Positions 18,077 to 30,094 of a DNA stretch of 35,776 nt are shown in pieces. The stretch lies in assembly GCF_015163665.1 (NCBI RefSeq), contig NZ_JADEUG010000035.1, positions 1 through 35,776 of the forward strand, in the 5' to 3' direction. Within the stretch, counting starts at the first letter, position 1. The number at the start of each line of letters is the position of its first letter. The notes beneath the pieces are model-generated. The model ran no database searches. It saw only the letters and a list, made by a program, of their open reading frames with translations, and was not told where the DNA came from. The DNA is from Xenorhabdus sp. BG5 (GTDB taxonomy: Bacteria; Pseudomonadota; Gammaproteobacteria; Enterobacterales; Enterobacteriaceae). The position numbers and the translations under genes are program-made.

Positions 18077-19846
18077 TTAAAGCTCCACACTACGGTGAGA
18101 TAACAAACGAGAAAATACACCTTGAGACTGGCTTAAAGTTTGATAATCACCTTGTTCAATAAGCAATCCATTTTCCATTACCCAAATCTGGTCATATGAT
18201 AGCGTTTCTTCTAGCAAGTGAGTGACCAATAATGTGGTTTGTTGATGCGAAGCCTGATTTAAAGCCATCATCACACGCTGTTCGCTATGGGCATCAAGAC
18301 TAGCGGCGGGTTCATCTAAGAGCAATAATTGGCAAGGATTTAACAACGCTCGTGCTACCGCAACCCGCTGGGCTTGTCCGACAGACAGACGAGCAGCGTT
18401 GTCACCTATCACTGTATTAATTCCATCTGGAAGGTCGTTAATAAACTCACTGACATAAGCCCGTTCCATCACATCACTGATTTGTTCTTGCGTTGCGTCA
18501 TATTGACCAAGACGAATATTATCAAGCAGTGTCTGTTCTGGCAGGTGTGGGTTTTGCCCAACCCAACTTAAGCGTTCACGCCATTTTGTGAGATTGAGTT
18601 CACGCAATTCAATACCATTGATTTTCAAGGAACCATGATAAGGTAAGAATCCCAGCAATACATTGATCAACGAACTTTTGCCTGCCCCACTTTTTCCAAC
18701 CAGAGCAATCCGCTGGCGCTTATCAATAGTAAAATTCAAAGGACCAGCAAGACGATGTCCATCGTGGGACATAATTTCCAGTTCGCAGGCCTCAATGGTA
18801 ACGGGGGCTTTATCTGATAGTGTTTTCTCACCGCTACTTGCAGCCTGTTCTCCATCGCTACTAAGTAAGGTGAAGAGCGATTCTGCCGCTCCGACTGCTT
18901 GGGCTTTGGCGTGATAAAACGTACCTAAATCGCGCAGTGGTTGAAAAAATTCAGGTGCGAGGATTAACGCGAGGAAACCTGCAAACAACGTAACACCCAC
19001 GCCATAGCTACCAAAGTGCAATTCTCCCAAATAGGAAAAACCAAAATAAACAGCAACAACGGCAATAGAAATTGCGGCAAAAAATTCTAAAACCGCTGAA
19101 GATAAAAATGCCATGCGCAAAACTTCCATGGTTCTGCGGCGAAAGTTCTCTGTTGATTCAGCAACTTGTTCAATTTCCGCTTCCCCTCGATGGAACAGGC
19201 GCAAAGTTTCCAAACCCCGGAGACGATCGAGAAAATTACCGCTTAATCGACTGAGAGCAACAAAATTGCGCCGATTGGCATCTGCGGCTCCTAAGCCCAC
19301 CAATGCCATAAACAGCGGAATCAATGGCGCGGTTACAAATAAAATCAATCCTGCAGCCCAATTAATTGGAAATACAGTAACCAGGATTAAGATAGGAATC
19401 ATCGTAGCAAGAGCAATTTGAGGCAGATAGCGAGAGTAGAAATCCTGCATGTCTTCTATCTGCTCCAGGATAATGGTTGCCCAACTTCCGGCGGGTTTCC
19501 CCTTAACCCACATTGGGCCAAGTTGTTCAAGTTTATCCAGTACCATATTGCGAATTTGTTGGCGTACAACTTTGCCACAAATAAATCCGACACGTTCCCG
19601 GACGGCATTGACAATCGCCCGTAATGTAAAAGTAGCAGCCAACATTAGAAATTGGTCGATAAGGTTTTCACGGGGAACATTGTCCATAATCAGGGCTTGT
19701 AGGATTGTCGCCAAGAGCCAAGCCTGGGAAATAATCAGCAATCCACTGATTAAGCCAAGTAACATTGATAAACGAAGCCACCGACGGGCAGGTGCAGTTT
19801 GCTGTTTCAGCCATCGAACAAGTTCAGATTGTCTTGTTTTGTCCAT
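18077..19846 (-). CDS. cydD: Glutathione/cysteine ABC exporter subunit CydD
   Basis: The partner subunit of CydC. The 589-residue protein has six membrane helices in the N-terminal half, the conserved loop GKPAGSWATIILEQIEDMQDF (interrupted here for length), and GAADANRRNFVALSRLSG. The ATPase domain has Walker A GKSGAGKSS near 384, the signature LSVGQAQRVAVARALL (Val in place of the usual first Gly, as in E. coli CydD), and LLLDEPAASLD. It is downstream of trxB on the same strand but separated by an intrinsic terminator. Confidence 0.94.
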   Translation of the reverse strand: MDKTRQSELVRWLKQQTAPARRWLRLSMLLGLISGLLIISQAWLLATILQALIMDNVPRENLIDQFLMLAATFTLRAIVNAVRERVGFICGKVVRQQIRNMVLDKLEQLGPMWVKGKPAGSWATIILEQIEDMQDFYSRYLPQIALATMIPILILVTVFPINWAAGLILFVTAPLIPLFMALVGLGAADANRRNFVALSRLSGNFLDRLRGLETLRLFHRGEAEIEQVAESTENFRRRTMEVLRMAFLSSAVLEFFAAISIAVVAVYFGFSYLGELHFGSYGVGVTLFAGFLALILAPEFFQPLRDLGTFYHAKAQAVGAAESLFTLLSSDGEQAASSGEKTLSDKAPVTIEACELEIMSHDGHRLAGPLNFTIDKRQRIALVGKSGAGKSSLINVLLGFLPYHGSLKINGIELRELNLTKWRERLSWVGQNPHLPEQTLLDNIRLGQYDATQEQISDVMERAYVSEFINDLPDGINTVIGDNAARLSVGQAQRVAVARALLNPCQLLLLDEPAASLDAHSEQRVMMALNQASHQQTTLLVTHLLEETLSYDQIWVMENGLLIEQGDYQTLSQSQGVFSRLLSHRSVEL

Positions 19847-19911
19847 AAGAAAAAATTTCTGATTAGCGGGTGATGATACGGAATATCAAAACAAGCTGTA
19901 TGTTACCTGTT

Positions 19912-19934
19912 AAAAAGCGCTATCGGAATAGCGC
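19912..19934 (-). terminator. Intrinsic terminator of trxB
   Basis: On the minus strand GCGCTAT, a CCG loop and ATAGCGC form a 7-bp stem (8 with flanking pairs) followed by five T (19912-19916). It lies just after the trxB stop and before cydD. Confidence 0.8.
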
Positions 19935-19950
19935 CTTGGGGAAAGATAGA

Positions 19951-20931
<981 letters not shown>

Positions 20932-21214
20932 TCATATTGCAGATTTGGGGATTGTAGGAGAAATAATAAGTTAAAAAAAGCGATTATCAGATAAAATATT
21001 CATGTTATTAACGATTTTACCGATAGATAGTAACTATGATGTAATCGTATTGTAAGAAACGATTGTTTAACTTTCTGAATTGAACGTCATTTATACATAT
21101 GAGACATAAAACAAGCTATCAAAACGATTTACTGAAAATTTATTTGGCAGGTTGTTCTGATTTTTGTTCATTTACTTTGACAATCGGCTGTGCATTTGCG
21201 AAAACATCTGTGTA

Positions 21215-21230
21215 AGAGATAATTATCTCT
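21215..21230. promoter_or_regulatory. 16-bp perfect palindrome in trxB-lrp region
   Basis: AGAGATAATTATCTCT is fully self-complementary and located about 300 bases before trxB and 540 before lrp. It is operator-like in size. I cannot name the regulator. Confidence 0.35.
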
Positions 21231-21312
21231 CTTGCTAATCAATTGATTCTATAAAATAGACAAACTAGTGTGGGTGATTTTCTCATAGAATATAAAAATT
21301 GCCGTTAAGCTG

Positions 21313-21645
21313 TTTCTGAAAAACCTAGTGTTTTGGGAGCTAGTATCTTAAGAGATAGTATTCTGGGAAATGAAGTTTCTGAGAGACAATGTTCTGGTAA
21401 ATCGTGTCGTATTCCTAATGGATTGCAAGTTGTGCAAGTTGTAGTGCGGCGGCAAGGGAACAAAACCTCAAGCGCATAGAAACTAATATGAGTGATGAGT
21501 GGCTGATATATGAGTAACTGAGTGATTGGGGTGAGTGAGCACAGCTAACATAGCAGCAACTTGGAAAGCAAAAGGGATAATTAATCGAATTCTGGGAGAT
21601 TGTGGTCTGGGAAATTGTATTCTGGGAGATTGTTTCTAGAGTTGT
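21313..21645. repeat. 15-16-bp imperfect tandem repeat, split by an ERIC element
   Basis: Units related to TTCTGGGAGATTGTA recur at about 21315, 21331, 21347, 21362, 21378 and 21393, degenerate with 15-16-base spacing. After the ERIC element they return at 21591 (TCTGGGAGATTGT), 21606 (TCTGGGAAATTGT) and 21621 (TCTGGGAGATTGT), exactly 15 bases apart. A decayed unit lies near 21635. The array lies in the probable lrp leader or promoter. Confidence 0.75.
21420..21580. repeat. ERIC element (enterobacterial repetitive intergenic consensus)
   Basis: The segment GATTGGGGTGAGTGAGCACAG (split by no gap, near 21522-21543) matches the ERIC core, in which TGACTGGGGTGAGCG is standard. The left arm CAAGTTGTAGTGCGGCGGCA (21435-21454) and right arm AGCAACTTGGAAAGC (21555-21569) match the ERIC termini seen in Photorhabdus and Xenorhabdus. 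It is longer than the typical 127 bases. It has extra sequence in the central part (about 21482-21515) and a 9-base tandem duplication GCAAGTTGT at 21425-21442. Confidence 0.8.
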
Positions 21646-21770
21646 AGTAGTCCTTAAACCTTGGTTACAGATTAAGCGTTAACCTTTGAAGACATCTTTT
21701 CCAGCTCAATTGCTTGAAAGAGATAGGGAAAATGTTTTAGGTGTAGGAATATTAAAGAGAGAGCAATAAG

Positions 21771-22265
21771 ATGATAGATAATAAGAAGCGTCCAGGAAAA
21801 GATCTTGATCGTATAGATCGTAATATCCTTAACGAGTTGCAAAAAGATGGTCGTATTTCTAACGTGGAGTTATCCAAGAGAGTTGGTTTGTCACCAACAC
21901 CTTGCCTGGAACGTGTGCGTCGTTTAGAGCGTCAGGGCTTTATCTCTGGCTACACGGCTTTGTTGAATCCTCATTATTTGGATGCATCATTGCTGGTATT
22001 TGTTGAAATTACGCTGAACCGCGGTGCAGCAGATGTATTTGAACAATTCAATACTGCTGTTCAGAAACTAGAAGAAATTCAAGAATGTCATTTAGTTTCT
22101 GGTGATTTTGACTACTTGCTGAAAACACGCGTGCCGGATATGTCTGCATATCGTAAATTGCTCGGAGAAACTCTGTTACGTCTTCCTGGTGTTAATGACA
22201 CCCGTACTTATGTTGTAATGGAAGAAGTGAAGCAGAGTAATCGTTTAGTGATTAAGACTCGTTAA
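21771..22265 (+). CDS. lrp: Leucine-responsive regulatory protein Lrp
   Basis: A global transcription regulator that senses leucine and controls amino-acid metabolism, fimbriae and, in Photorhabdus and Xenorhabdus, symbiosis and virulence traits. The N-terminal helix-turn-helix (ISNVELSKRVGLSPTPCLER) is followed by a hinge and the RAM/AsnC ligand-binding domain (residues ~70-155). The protein is nearly identical to E. coli Lrp over all 164 residues, including the terminal KQSNRLVIKTR. The unusual feature is its repeat-rich upstream region. Confidence 0.97.
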   Translation: MIDNKKRPGKDLDRIDRNILNELQKDGRISNVELSKRVGLSPTPCLERVRRLERQGFISGYTALLNPHYLDASLLVFVEITLNRGAADVFEQFNTAVQKLEEIQECHLVSGDFDYLLKTRVPDMSAYRKLLGETLLRLPGVNDTRTYVVMEEVKQSNRLVIKTR

Positions 22266-22316
22266 GCTTTCATCTAAAATGTACAGATGCAAAACAGGAA
22301 AAACTTAGGTACACTC

Positions 22317-22332
22317 CTGTTTATGCATACAG
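22317..22332. promoter_or_regulatory. LexA (SOS) box upstream of ftsK
   Basis: CTGTTTATGCATACAG fits CTGT-N8-ACAG exactly, and the flanks TC...TT are acceptable. It lies about 65 bases before the ftsK start, in the lrp-ftsK gap. E. coli ftsK is likewise SOS-inducible (dinH). Confidence 0.85.
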
Positions 22333-22336
22333 TTTC

Positions 22337-22367
22337 AACGCTGAGCTACCCTCAGCGTTGTTCCGTT
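22337..22367 (+). terminator. Intrinsic terminator of lrp
   Basis: A perfect 9-bp stem AACGCTGAG/CTCAGCGTT with a 5-base loop is followed by a broken T-rich tail (GTTCCGTTT). It lies after lrp and overlaps the likely ftsK leader. Confidence 0.65.
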
Positions 22368-22397
22368 TAATCAACAGAAAAACCTGGAGAGCCTTTC

Positions 22398-25300
22398 TTG
22401 AACCAGGAATATACAGAAGACAAACGTGTTAAGTTAAAGAAGATAAGCAGTGGCCGCCGGCTTCTGGAAGCCGTTCTGTTGGTTATTGCTATCTGTGCTG
22501 TGTACTTAATGGTAGTGCTTATCAGCTTCAATCCATCTGATCCCAGTTGGTCACAGACATCATGGCATGAACCTGTCCACAATTGGGGCGGCAGTGTTGG
22601 TGCTTGGTTGTCTGACACACTATTCTCGGCATTTGGTATTCTTGCCTATGCAGTCCCGCCATTTATGTTGTTAGGTTGTTGGAATGCTTTCCGTCAGAAA
22701 GATAGGCAAGAGTACATTGATTTCTTCACACTTGCATTACGCGTCATTGGTGCTTTAGCCCTGATACTGACATCATGTGGTTTGGCTGCCCTCAATATTG
22801 ATGATTTAAATGATTTTGCTGCGGGTGGAGTCATTGGTAATTTGTTCAGCAACGCGATTCTGCCTTGGTTCAACATCTTGGGAGCAACCTTGGCTCTGCT
22901 TGGCATTTGGGTTATTGGATTTACATTATTTACAGGATGGTCATGGCTTACGATTGCGGAAAAAATTGGCGCAGTTATTCTGAATTCACTGAGTTTTGTC
23001 GTCAATCGTGGCCGCAATAATGCTGAATATGATGAAAATGATTTAGAGAATACGTTAGTTTCCGAACGCTCAGTTAGTGAACAAAAACATGCGGAGCATG
23101 CAGATAAACATGAAATGGTTATATCTACTGAAACGCTAGATGAAGATGATGTATTACTGACAGCGCCAACGTTAGCCGAATTAGCTAATACAGATCCAGC
23201 GTTACAGCCTGCACCAGTTTCTCCGACTGCTCCAGCATTGAATCAACCTCAGGAACAAGAACCTATTCACTATTCTTTTGAATTGCCAGATGATGACCAA
23301 TCAGGTACAAATCCACAATCCGATGACTTTTCTCAGCCTATTTCAAATCTATCCACAAACAGTTCTGCTGGCACGAATACGCATTCACAAGATGATGTAA
23401 CAGATACGTTTACTCTTTCTGCAAATGATAATGTCAATTTGAAAAATACAGCAGCGGATATTACGGGTTCTGCGGTTGTGACGAGAAATCCACAGATTAA
23501 ACAGGGTATTGGTCCTGAAATGCCGCGCCCTAATCCTGTTAGGATCCCAACACGTCGCGAATTGTATGGTATCAAAGTGCCTTCTCACCGTTTGGCAGAA
23601 CACATGCAACGGAAAGAAAAAGAGAGACAGAATGAACTGGTTGCAGAAGCTAATGAACAGCGAATGGATGCCCAACAGCAAGACATGTTGCGTCAGCAAT
23701 TCCTCGAGCAGCAACGTGAGCGCTATGGTGCTGATTTTGAAGAAGGAAACAGAGAGTCAGAGTCTCGTGAAGCAAGTACGCTGATACATAAGCAACCAAC
23801 GGTAGCTGATGAGTTTACGAAAAATAGCGTAGATAACCAGAACATAGACAAACAAATAGTAAACGAGCAGCCAATAGATGAACAAAAAGCACAGGAAGAA
23901 GCGTTGCGGATAGCATTTGAGCAACAACAACGAGAACGTTACCAAGTAAATCAACCTGAGCCTACTGAATTTGTATTTATGCCAACAGAGTCACAGACTC
24001 AACCAATTCAGGAGAAAAATATAGCGACTCCTCTTGATTTCCACGAATCGAGAAATCAGCCTACTTTTGTGCAGCAAGCGCAGCAAGCGCAGCAAGATAG
24101 CCTGTTCCATCCATTTTTGATACGCAATGATCAGCCATTGCCAAAGCCAACGACGCCGATGCCTTCTTTGGATCTTTTGGCAGAACCACCAGCGGAAGAA
24201 GAGCCGGTTGATATGTTTGCGCTTGAGCAAACCTCTCGTTTAATTGAAGCGCGTTTGAATGATTATCGCGTTAAAGCGGATGTTGTTGGATTCTCTCCAG
24301 GGCCTGTAATTACACGATTTGAATTGGATTTAGCGCCTGGGGTGAAAGCTTCGCGTATTTCTAACTTATCACGTGATCTCGCTCGTTCGCTTTCAGCGGT
24401 AGCTGTCCGTATCGTGGAAGTTATTCCGGGGAGACCTTATGTTGGTTTGGAATTACCCAATAAAAAACGCCAAACAGTTTATCTGCGGGAAGTTTTGGAC
24501 TGTGAGAAATTCCGTGATAACCCTTCACCGTTAACCATCGTCTTAGGAAAAGACATTGCAGGGCAGCCAGTTGTGGCTGACTTGGGTAAGATGCCTCACT
24601 TACTGGTAGCAGGAACGACAGGTTCCGGTAAATCGGTAGGGGTCAATGCGATGATCCTCAGTATTCTGTATAAAGCGAAACCAGAGGATGTTCGCTTTAT
24701 TATGATTGACCCGAAAATGCTTGAGTTATCGGTTTACGAAGGCATTCCACATTTATTGACCGAAGTCGTCACTGATATGAAAGATGCAGCCAATGCATTG
24801 CGTTGGTGTGTCAATGAAATGGAGCGACGTTATAAGCTGATGTCAGCTTTAGGTGTACGTAACATTGCAGGTTATAACGACAAGATCAAACAAGCCGAAA
24901 ATATGGGGCGACCGATCCCTGATCCGTTCTGGAAACCAGGTGACAGCATGGATGCAACGCATCCTATGCTGAAAAAAGAGCCTTATATTGTTGTTATGGT
25001 TGATGAATTTGCCGACTTAATGATGACAGTCGGGAAAAAGGTGGAAGAATTAATTGCACGCTTGGCTCAGAAAGCACGGGCGGCAGGTATCCACTTAGTA
25101 TTGGCAACTCAGCGCCCTTCTGTTGATATTATCACCGGGCTGATTAAGGCCAATATTCCGACACGTATTGCATTTACAGTATCCAGTAAAATAGATTCCC
25201 GTACCATTCTTGATCAAGGTGGTGCAGAATCATTGCTTGGTATGGGGGACATGCTTTATTTGGCACCAAACTCTTCCATTCCTGTACGTGTTCATGGTGC

Positions 25301-25634
25301 ATTCGTGCGTGATCAAGAAGTGCATGAAGTTGTGAATGACTGGAAAGCTCGTGGCCGCCCTCAATATATAGACAGTATTGTCAAAGGGGGAGAAGACGGT
25401 GAAGGCAGTGTGGGATTTGATAGCGATGAAGAGCTAGATCCCCTGTTTGATCAAGCGGTTGAATTTGTGATCGAAAAACGTCGTGTCTCTATTTCGGGCG
25501 TGCAACGTCAATTTCGGATTGGATATAACCGGGCAGCCCGGATTGTCGAACAAATGGAAGCACAACAGATAGTGAGTGCACCTGGGCATAATGGCAATCG
25601 TGAAGTTTTGGCACCTCCGCCTCATGAACATTAA
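22398..25634 (+). CDS. ftsK: DNA translocase FtsK
   Basis: A septal DNA pump that coordinates cell division with chromosome segregation and dimer resolution at dif through XerCD. Four membrane helices lie in residues ~22-190. A low-complexity, Gln- and acidic-rich linker (~195-590) contains QQAQQAQQ. The alpha/beta motor has Walker A GTTGSGKS near 738 and Walker [11 protein letters not shown] near 865. The C-terminal gamma winged helix ([20 protein letters not shown]) reads KOPS. The start is TTG at 22398, seven bases after GGAGA. Homology begins at its second codon (NQEY versus SQEY) and no upstream ATG exists. The linker is shorter than in E. coli (1078 versus 1329 residues overall). Confidence 0.96.
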   Translation: MNQEYTEDKRVKLKKISSGRRLLEAVLLVIAICAVYLMVVLISFNPSDPSWSQTSWHEPVHNWGGSVGAWLSDTLFSAFGILAYAVPPFMLLGCWNAFRQKDRQEYIDFFTLALRVIGALALILTSCGLAALNIDDLNDFAAGGVIGNLFSNAILPWFNILGATLALLGIWVIGFTLFTGWSWLTIAEKIGAVILNSLSFVVNRGRNNAEYDENDLENTLVSERSVSEQKHAEHADKHEMVISTETLDEDDVLLTAPTLAELANTDPALQPAPVSPTAPALNQPQEQEPIHYSFELPDDDQSGTNPQSDDFSQPISNLSTNSSAGTNTHSQDDVTDTFTLSANDNVNLKNTAADITGSAVVTRNPQIKQGIGPEMPRPNPVRIPTRRELYGIKVPSHRLAEHMQRKEKERQNELVAEANEQRMDAQQQDMLRQQFLEQQRERYGADFEEGNRESESREASTLIHKQPTVADEFTKNSVDNQNIDKQIVNEQPIDEQKAQEEALRIAFEQQQRERYQVNQPEPTEFVFMPTESQTQPIQEKNIATPLDFHESRNQPTFVQQAQQAQQDSLFHPFLIRNDQPLPKPTTPMPSLDLLAEPPAEEEPVDMFALEQTSRLIEARLNDYRVKADVVGFSPGPVITRFELDLAPGVKASRISNLSRDLARSLSAVAVRIVEVIPGRPYVGLELPNKKRQTVYLREVLDCEKFRDNPSPLTIVLGKDIAGQPVVADLGKMPHLLVAGTTGSGKSVGVNAMILSILYKAKPEDVRFIMIDPKMLELSVYEGIPHLLTEVVTDMKDAANALRWCVNEMERRYKLMSALGVRNIAGYNDKIKQAENMGRPIPDPFWKPGDSMDATHPMLKKEPYIVVMVDEFADLMMTVGKKVEELIARLAQKARAAGIHLVLATQRPSVDIITGLIKANIPTRIAFTVSSKIDSRTILDQGGAESLLGMGDMLYLAPNSSIPVRVHGAFVRDQEVHEVVNDWKARGRPQYIDSIVKGGEDGEGSVGFDSDEELDPLFDQAVEFVIEKRRVSISGVQRQFRIGYNRAARIVEQMEAQQIVSAPGHNGNREVLAPPPHEH

Positions 25635-25706
25635 TTATCACTGTGAAATGTAAACAGTATCGGCAATTGATGACTGATAATAAAACGAATTGAAGGTATC
25701 TCGCAC

Positions 25707-26318
25707 ATGAAAAAACTGATGTTGATTGGTTGTCTGATGATGGGAGTGAGCATAGGTTCTGCTTGGGCTGATGCGACGCAGGATCTGCAAGGGCGTTTGG
25801 GAAAGGTGAATAGTTTTCATGCCAGTTTTACTCAAACAGTGACTAGCGATGATGGTTCAACGGTCCAAAAAGGAGAGGGAGAGCTTTGGATCAAACGCCC
25901 TAATTTGTTTAACTGGCATATGACGTCACCTGATGAGAGTGTTTTGGTTTCTGATGGTAAGACGCTGTGGTTTTATAATCCTTTTGTTGAACAGGTGACG
26001 GCGAATTGGTTAAAAGAAGCAACGGGAAATACGCCATTTATGCTGATTGCACGTAATGATCCTGCCGACTGGAAACAGTACAAAGTTATGCAAAACGGTA
26101 ATAGCTTTGAGCTGACGCCTCATAATGCCAATGGCAATTTAAAACATTTTTCAATTACCGTGACACCAGAAGGAACAATCCAAACATTTACTGCCGTTGA
26201 ACAGGATGGGCAAAAAAGTGCTTACCAATTGAAAGGGCAGCAAAATGTAAACGTGGGTGCGGAAAAATTCAAATTTACCGTACCGGAAGGTGTCACGCTG
26301 GATGATCAACGCCAGTGA
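25707..26318 (+). CDS. lolA: Outer-membrane lipoprotein carrier protein LolA
   Basis: A periplasmic chaperone that shuttles lipoproteins from LolCDE to LolB. The signal peptide (~residues 1-21, ending SAWA) is followed by the LolA barrel, with [47 protein letters not shown], and the terminal [16 protein letters not shown]. Its 203 residues match E. coli. Its end overlaps the ribosome site of rarA, so the two are likely co-transcribed. Confidence 0.95.
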   Translation: MKKLMLIGCLMMGVSIGSAWADATQDLQGRLGKVNSFHASFTQTVTSDDGSTVQKGEGELWIKRPNLFNWHMTSPDESVLVSDGKTLWFYNPFVEQVTANWLKEATGNTPFMLIARNDPADWKQYKVMQNGNSFELTPHNANGNLKHFSITVTPEGTIQTFTAVEQDGQKSAYQLKGQQNVNVGAEKFKFTVPEGVTLDDQRQ

Positions 26319-26325
26319 GGTTTAA

Positions 26326-27669
26326 GTGAACAATCTTTCTCTCGATTTTTCACAAAATGAATTTCAGCCACTGGCCGCAAGAATGCGGCCAGTCACATTA
26401 GATCAATATATCGGCCAGCAACATTTACTGGCGGAAGGAAAACCTTTGCCGCGAGCAATCCGAGCAGGTCATCTTCATTCTATGATTTTATGGGGACCGC
26501 CCGGAACAGGAAAAACAACACTAGCTGAAATTATTGGTTATTACGCGCAAGCTGATATTGAACGTATTTCGGCAGTTACTTCTGGTATAAAAGAAATTCG
26601 TGAATCCATAGAAAGAGCACGACAAAATCGTAATTCAGGGCGTAGAACCATCTTATTTGTTGATGAAGTTCATCGATTTAATAAAAGTCAGCAGGATGCA
26701 TTCTTACCACATATTGAAGACGGTACGATCACATTTATTGGTGCAACCACCGAAAATCCCTCCTTCGAATTAAATTCAGCTTTGTTGTCACGAGCACGTG
26801 TTTATTTATTGAAATCACTTTCGGCGGCAGAAATTGAACAGGTGCTGATTCAGGCTATTAATGATACAGAGCGTGGCATTGGCGGGCAAAATATCGTACT
26901 ACCGGATAATACTCGCCAAATGATAGCAGAGCTTGTGGCGGGAGATGCACGCCGCTCACTGAATTTGCTGGAAATGATGTCGGACATGGCAGAAACCAAT
27001 GCGCAAGAGCAACGGGTTTTGACGTTGGAATTGCTGAAAGAAGTCAGCGGGGAAAGAAGTGCCAGGTTTGATAATAAAGGTGATCGATATTACGATTTAA
27101 TTTCTGCTCTGCATAAATCAATCCGTGGTTCAGCACCTGATGCTGCACTTTACTGGTACGCCCGAATTATTACCGCAGGCGGTGATCCTCTTTATGTTGC
27201 CCGTCGATTACTGGCAATTGCTTCTGAAGATGTGGGTAATGCTGATCCACGCGGAATGCAGATCGCTATTACTGCATGGGATTGTTTTACGCGCGTAGGA
27301 GCGGCTGAGGGAGAAAGGGCGATCGCACAGGCAATTGTTTATCTTGCTTGTGCACCGAAAAGTAATGCTGTTTATATCGCATTCAAGGCAGCTATGGCGG
27401 ATGCGCAAAACAAACCGGATTATGACGTTCCTGCCCATTTGCGTAATGCCCCGACTAAGCTGATGAAGGAAATTGGGTTTGGTGAAGAGTATCGCTACGC
27501 CCATGATGAAGCGAATGCGTATGCCGCCGGTGAAGTCTATTTTCCGCCAGAAATGCAACAAACACGTTATTATTATCCGACTGCCAGAGGGTTGGAAGGT
27601 AAGATAGGTGAAAAGTTAAACTGGCTCCTGGAACAGGATCAAAATAGCCCAATAAAACGCTATCGTTAA
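26326..27669 (+). CDS. rarA: Replication-associated recombination protein RarA (MgsA)
   Basis: An AAA+ ATPase, related to clamp loaders and to WRNIP1, acting at stalled replication forks. Walker A GPPGTGKT is at 57-64, Walker [21 protein letters not shown] follows near 115, and sensor 1 is GATTENPSF. The C-terminal tetramerisation region includes [21 protein letters not shown]. The start is GTG at 26326, five bases after GAGG; the encoded [21 protein letters not shown] (shown here in part) aligns with E. coli from residue 2. At 447 residues it is full length. Confidence 0.94.
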   Translation: MNNLSLDFSQNEFQPLAARMRPVTLDQYIGQQHLLAEGKPLPRAIRAGHLHSMILWGPPGTGKTTLAEIIGYYAQADIERISAVTSGIKEIRESIERARQNRNSGRRTILFVDEVHRFNKSQQDAFLPHIEDGTITFIGATTENPSFELNSALLSRARVYLLKSLSAAEIEQVLIQAINDTERGIGGQNIVLPDNTRQMIAELVAGDARRSLNLLEMMSDMAETNAQEQRVLTLELLKEVSGERSARFDNKGDRYYDLISALHKSIRGSAPDAALYWYARIITAGGDPLYVARRLLAIASEDVGNADPRGMQIAITAWDCFTRVGAAEGERAIAQAIVYLACAPKSNAVYIAFKAAMADAQNKPDYDVPAHLRNAPTKLMKEIGFGEEYRYAHDEANAYAAGEVYFPPEMQQTRYYYPTARGLEGKIGEKLNWLLEQDQNSPIKRYR

Positions 27670-27737
27670 TTTTCCTGATACGGTAAGGTTTATATTCAAC
27701 AATGCCAAATTACAGCTAAAAGTTGTAGTTTTTGACG

Positions 27738-29072
<1,335 letters not shown>

Positions 29073-29089
29073 TACCACCTATTCTTAAT

Positions 29090-29117
29090 AAAAAAGCGCC
29101 GCATGCGGCGCTTTTTT
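29090..29117. terminator. Bidirectional terminator between serS and a membrane-protein gene
   Basis: A fully self-complementary run, AAAAAAGCGCCGC continuing into GCGGCGCTTTTTT through a central AT, lies between two convergent genes. It gives a strong GC stem followed by six T on both strands. Confidence 0.88.
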
Positions 29118-29135
29118 ACGAGTGACTATCATAAG

Positions 29136-29963
29136 TCAACTTGTGACAGTTATATCATCTTTCTGAGTTTCTTTTTTATAAAAAACACTGCGATAGGAGA
29201 TATAAGATGTTGCCAGGCTCAATGGAGCTGTGAATAGGATCCCTAAAAACAGAGGGATTGCAGAAATAAAGAACAAAAGATAGATAAAGAGAAGGAATAG
29301 TAGTACACCTAAGAGGTTTTTCCATATAGCACTGAGACTAATTGAAAGGGCTTTTCTTACGCTAAAATCTTTCAATATAACCAATGCGGGAGCAAACCAG
29401 AAACATGCAGTGGATAAGAACAAGGTAATTAGAGAGACACAGAAAGATAAAAATGACACTTGTGAATCATCACTAATGATCATTTCATCATAATTGCTAT
29501 ATAAGGAAAAATCATCAAAAATGACTTGAGAAAGGTCGTGTCCGTCTATCAGAACAGAAATAAGATTTCCCAATATTTTTATTCCACAAACAATGATACC
29601 GATTGCCAATAAATTACTACATTTATAGTGAAGGCCATAGAATAATTTTCCGAACTTAAATTTACCAGTCATTCTTTGCGTTTCGCAAATGGCAATAATT
29701 CCAGCAGAGAATAACGGATCCAGTAAATTAAGCAGGAGAAAGCCAAAGTCAGAAATGAAAAGACTTAAATTAATAACACCATAGATAATCCCTATCAACA
29801 CCCACATACCAAGTTTGGGAGAAATAAAATCCCATGCATCACCTATCCAGGCAATGGCAGCACTTGCCCCAATTGCTTGGCCATTGGGAATAAATAGAGT
29901 ATGTTCATCATCTGAGCTATTGTGCGATCTTTCTATATTTGGAGGTATACTTGTGTTATCCAT
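29136..29963 (-). CDS. BPSS1780-like multi-pass membrane protein, paralogue A
   Basis: A 275-residue protein of unknown function. A short cytoplasmic-looking N-tail ends in FIPNGQAIGASAAIAWIGDA. About five or six hydrophobic segments follow (near 50-70, 75-97, 115-140, 170-200 and 220-255), then a short charged tail. The GQAIGAS...WIGDAW opening and the ALSISLSAIWKNLLGVLL and SYISYRSVFY blocks are shared with the next gene. They resemble the BPSS1780 family of membrane proteins, an assignment made from recalled motifs. An acidic loop (near 150-165) is absent from the paralogue. Each gene has its own hairpin terminator. Confidence 0.7.
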   Translation of the reverse strand: MDNTSIPPNIERSHNSSDDEHTLFIPNGQAIGASAAIAWIGDAWDFISPKLGMWVLIGIIYGVINLSLFISDFGFLLLNLLDPLFSAGIIAICETQRMTGKFKFGKLFYGLHYKCSNLLAIGIIVCGIKILGNLISVLIDGHDLSQVIFDDFSLYSNYDEMIISDDSQVSFLSFCVSLITLFLSTACFWFAPALVILKDFSVRKALSISLSAIWKNLLGVLLFLLFIYLLFFISAIPLFLGILFTAPLSLATSYISYRSVFYKKETQKDDITVTS

Positions 29964-30042
29964 TATTTTTCTCTTATATTAATAAGGGAACTTACTCAAC
30001 TTATACTTTCATTCCAAGAAAAAATGTCATTGGATAGTAATA

Positions 30043-30068
30043 AAAAAGCGCCATAAATAGCGCTTTTT
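30043..30068. terminator. Terminator of membrane-protein paralogue B
   Basis: AAAAAGCGC, an 8-base loop and GCGCTTTTT form a stem with a T-run in either direction. It lies just after the end of the upstream paralogue on the minus strand. Confidence 0.8.
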
Positions 30069-30094
30069 ACATATAAATATTTATTGAAAAATAT

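Noticed and set aside
21313-21645. Possible CRISPR array at the periodic repeats before lrp
   Set aside because: Units are only 15 bases with no unique spacers, several are degenerate, and no cas genes are nearby. It is a short tandem repeat.
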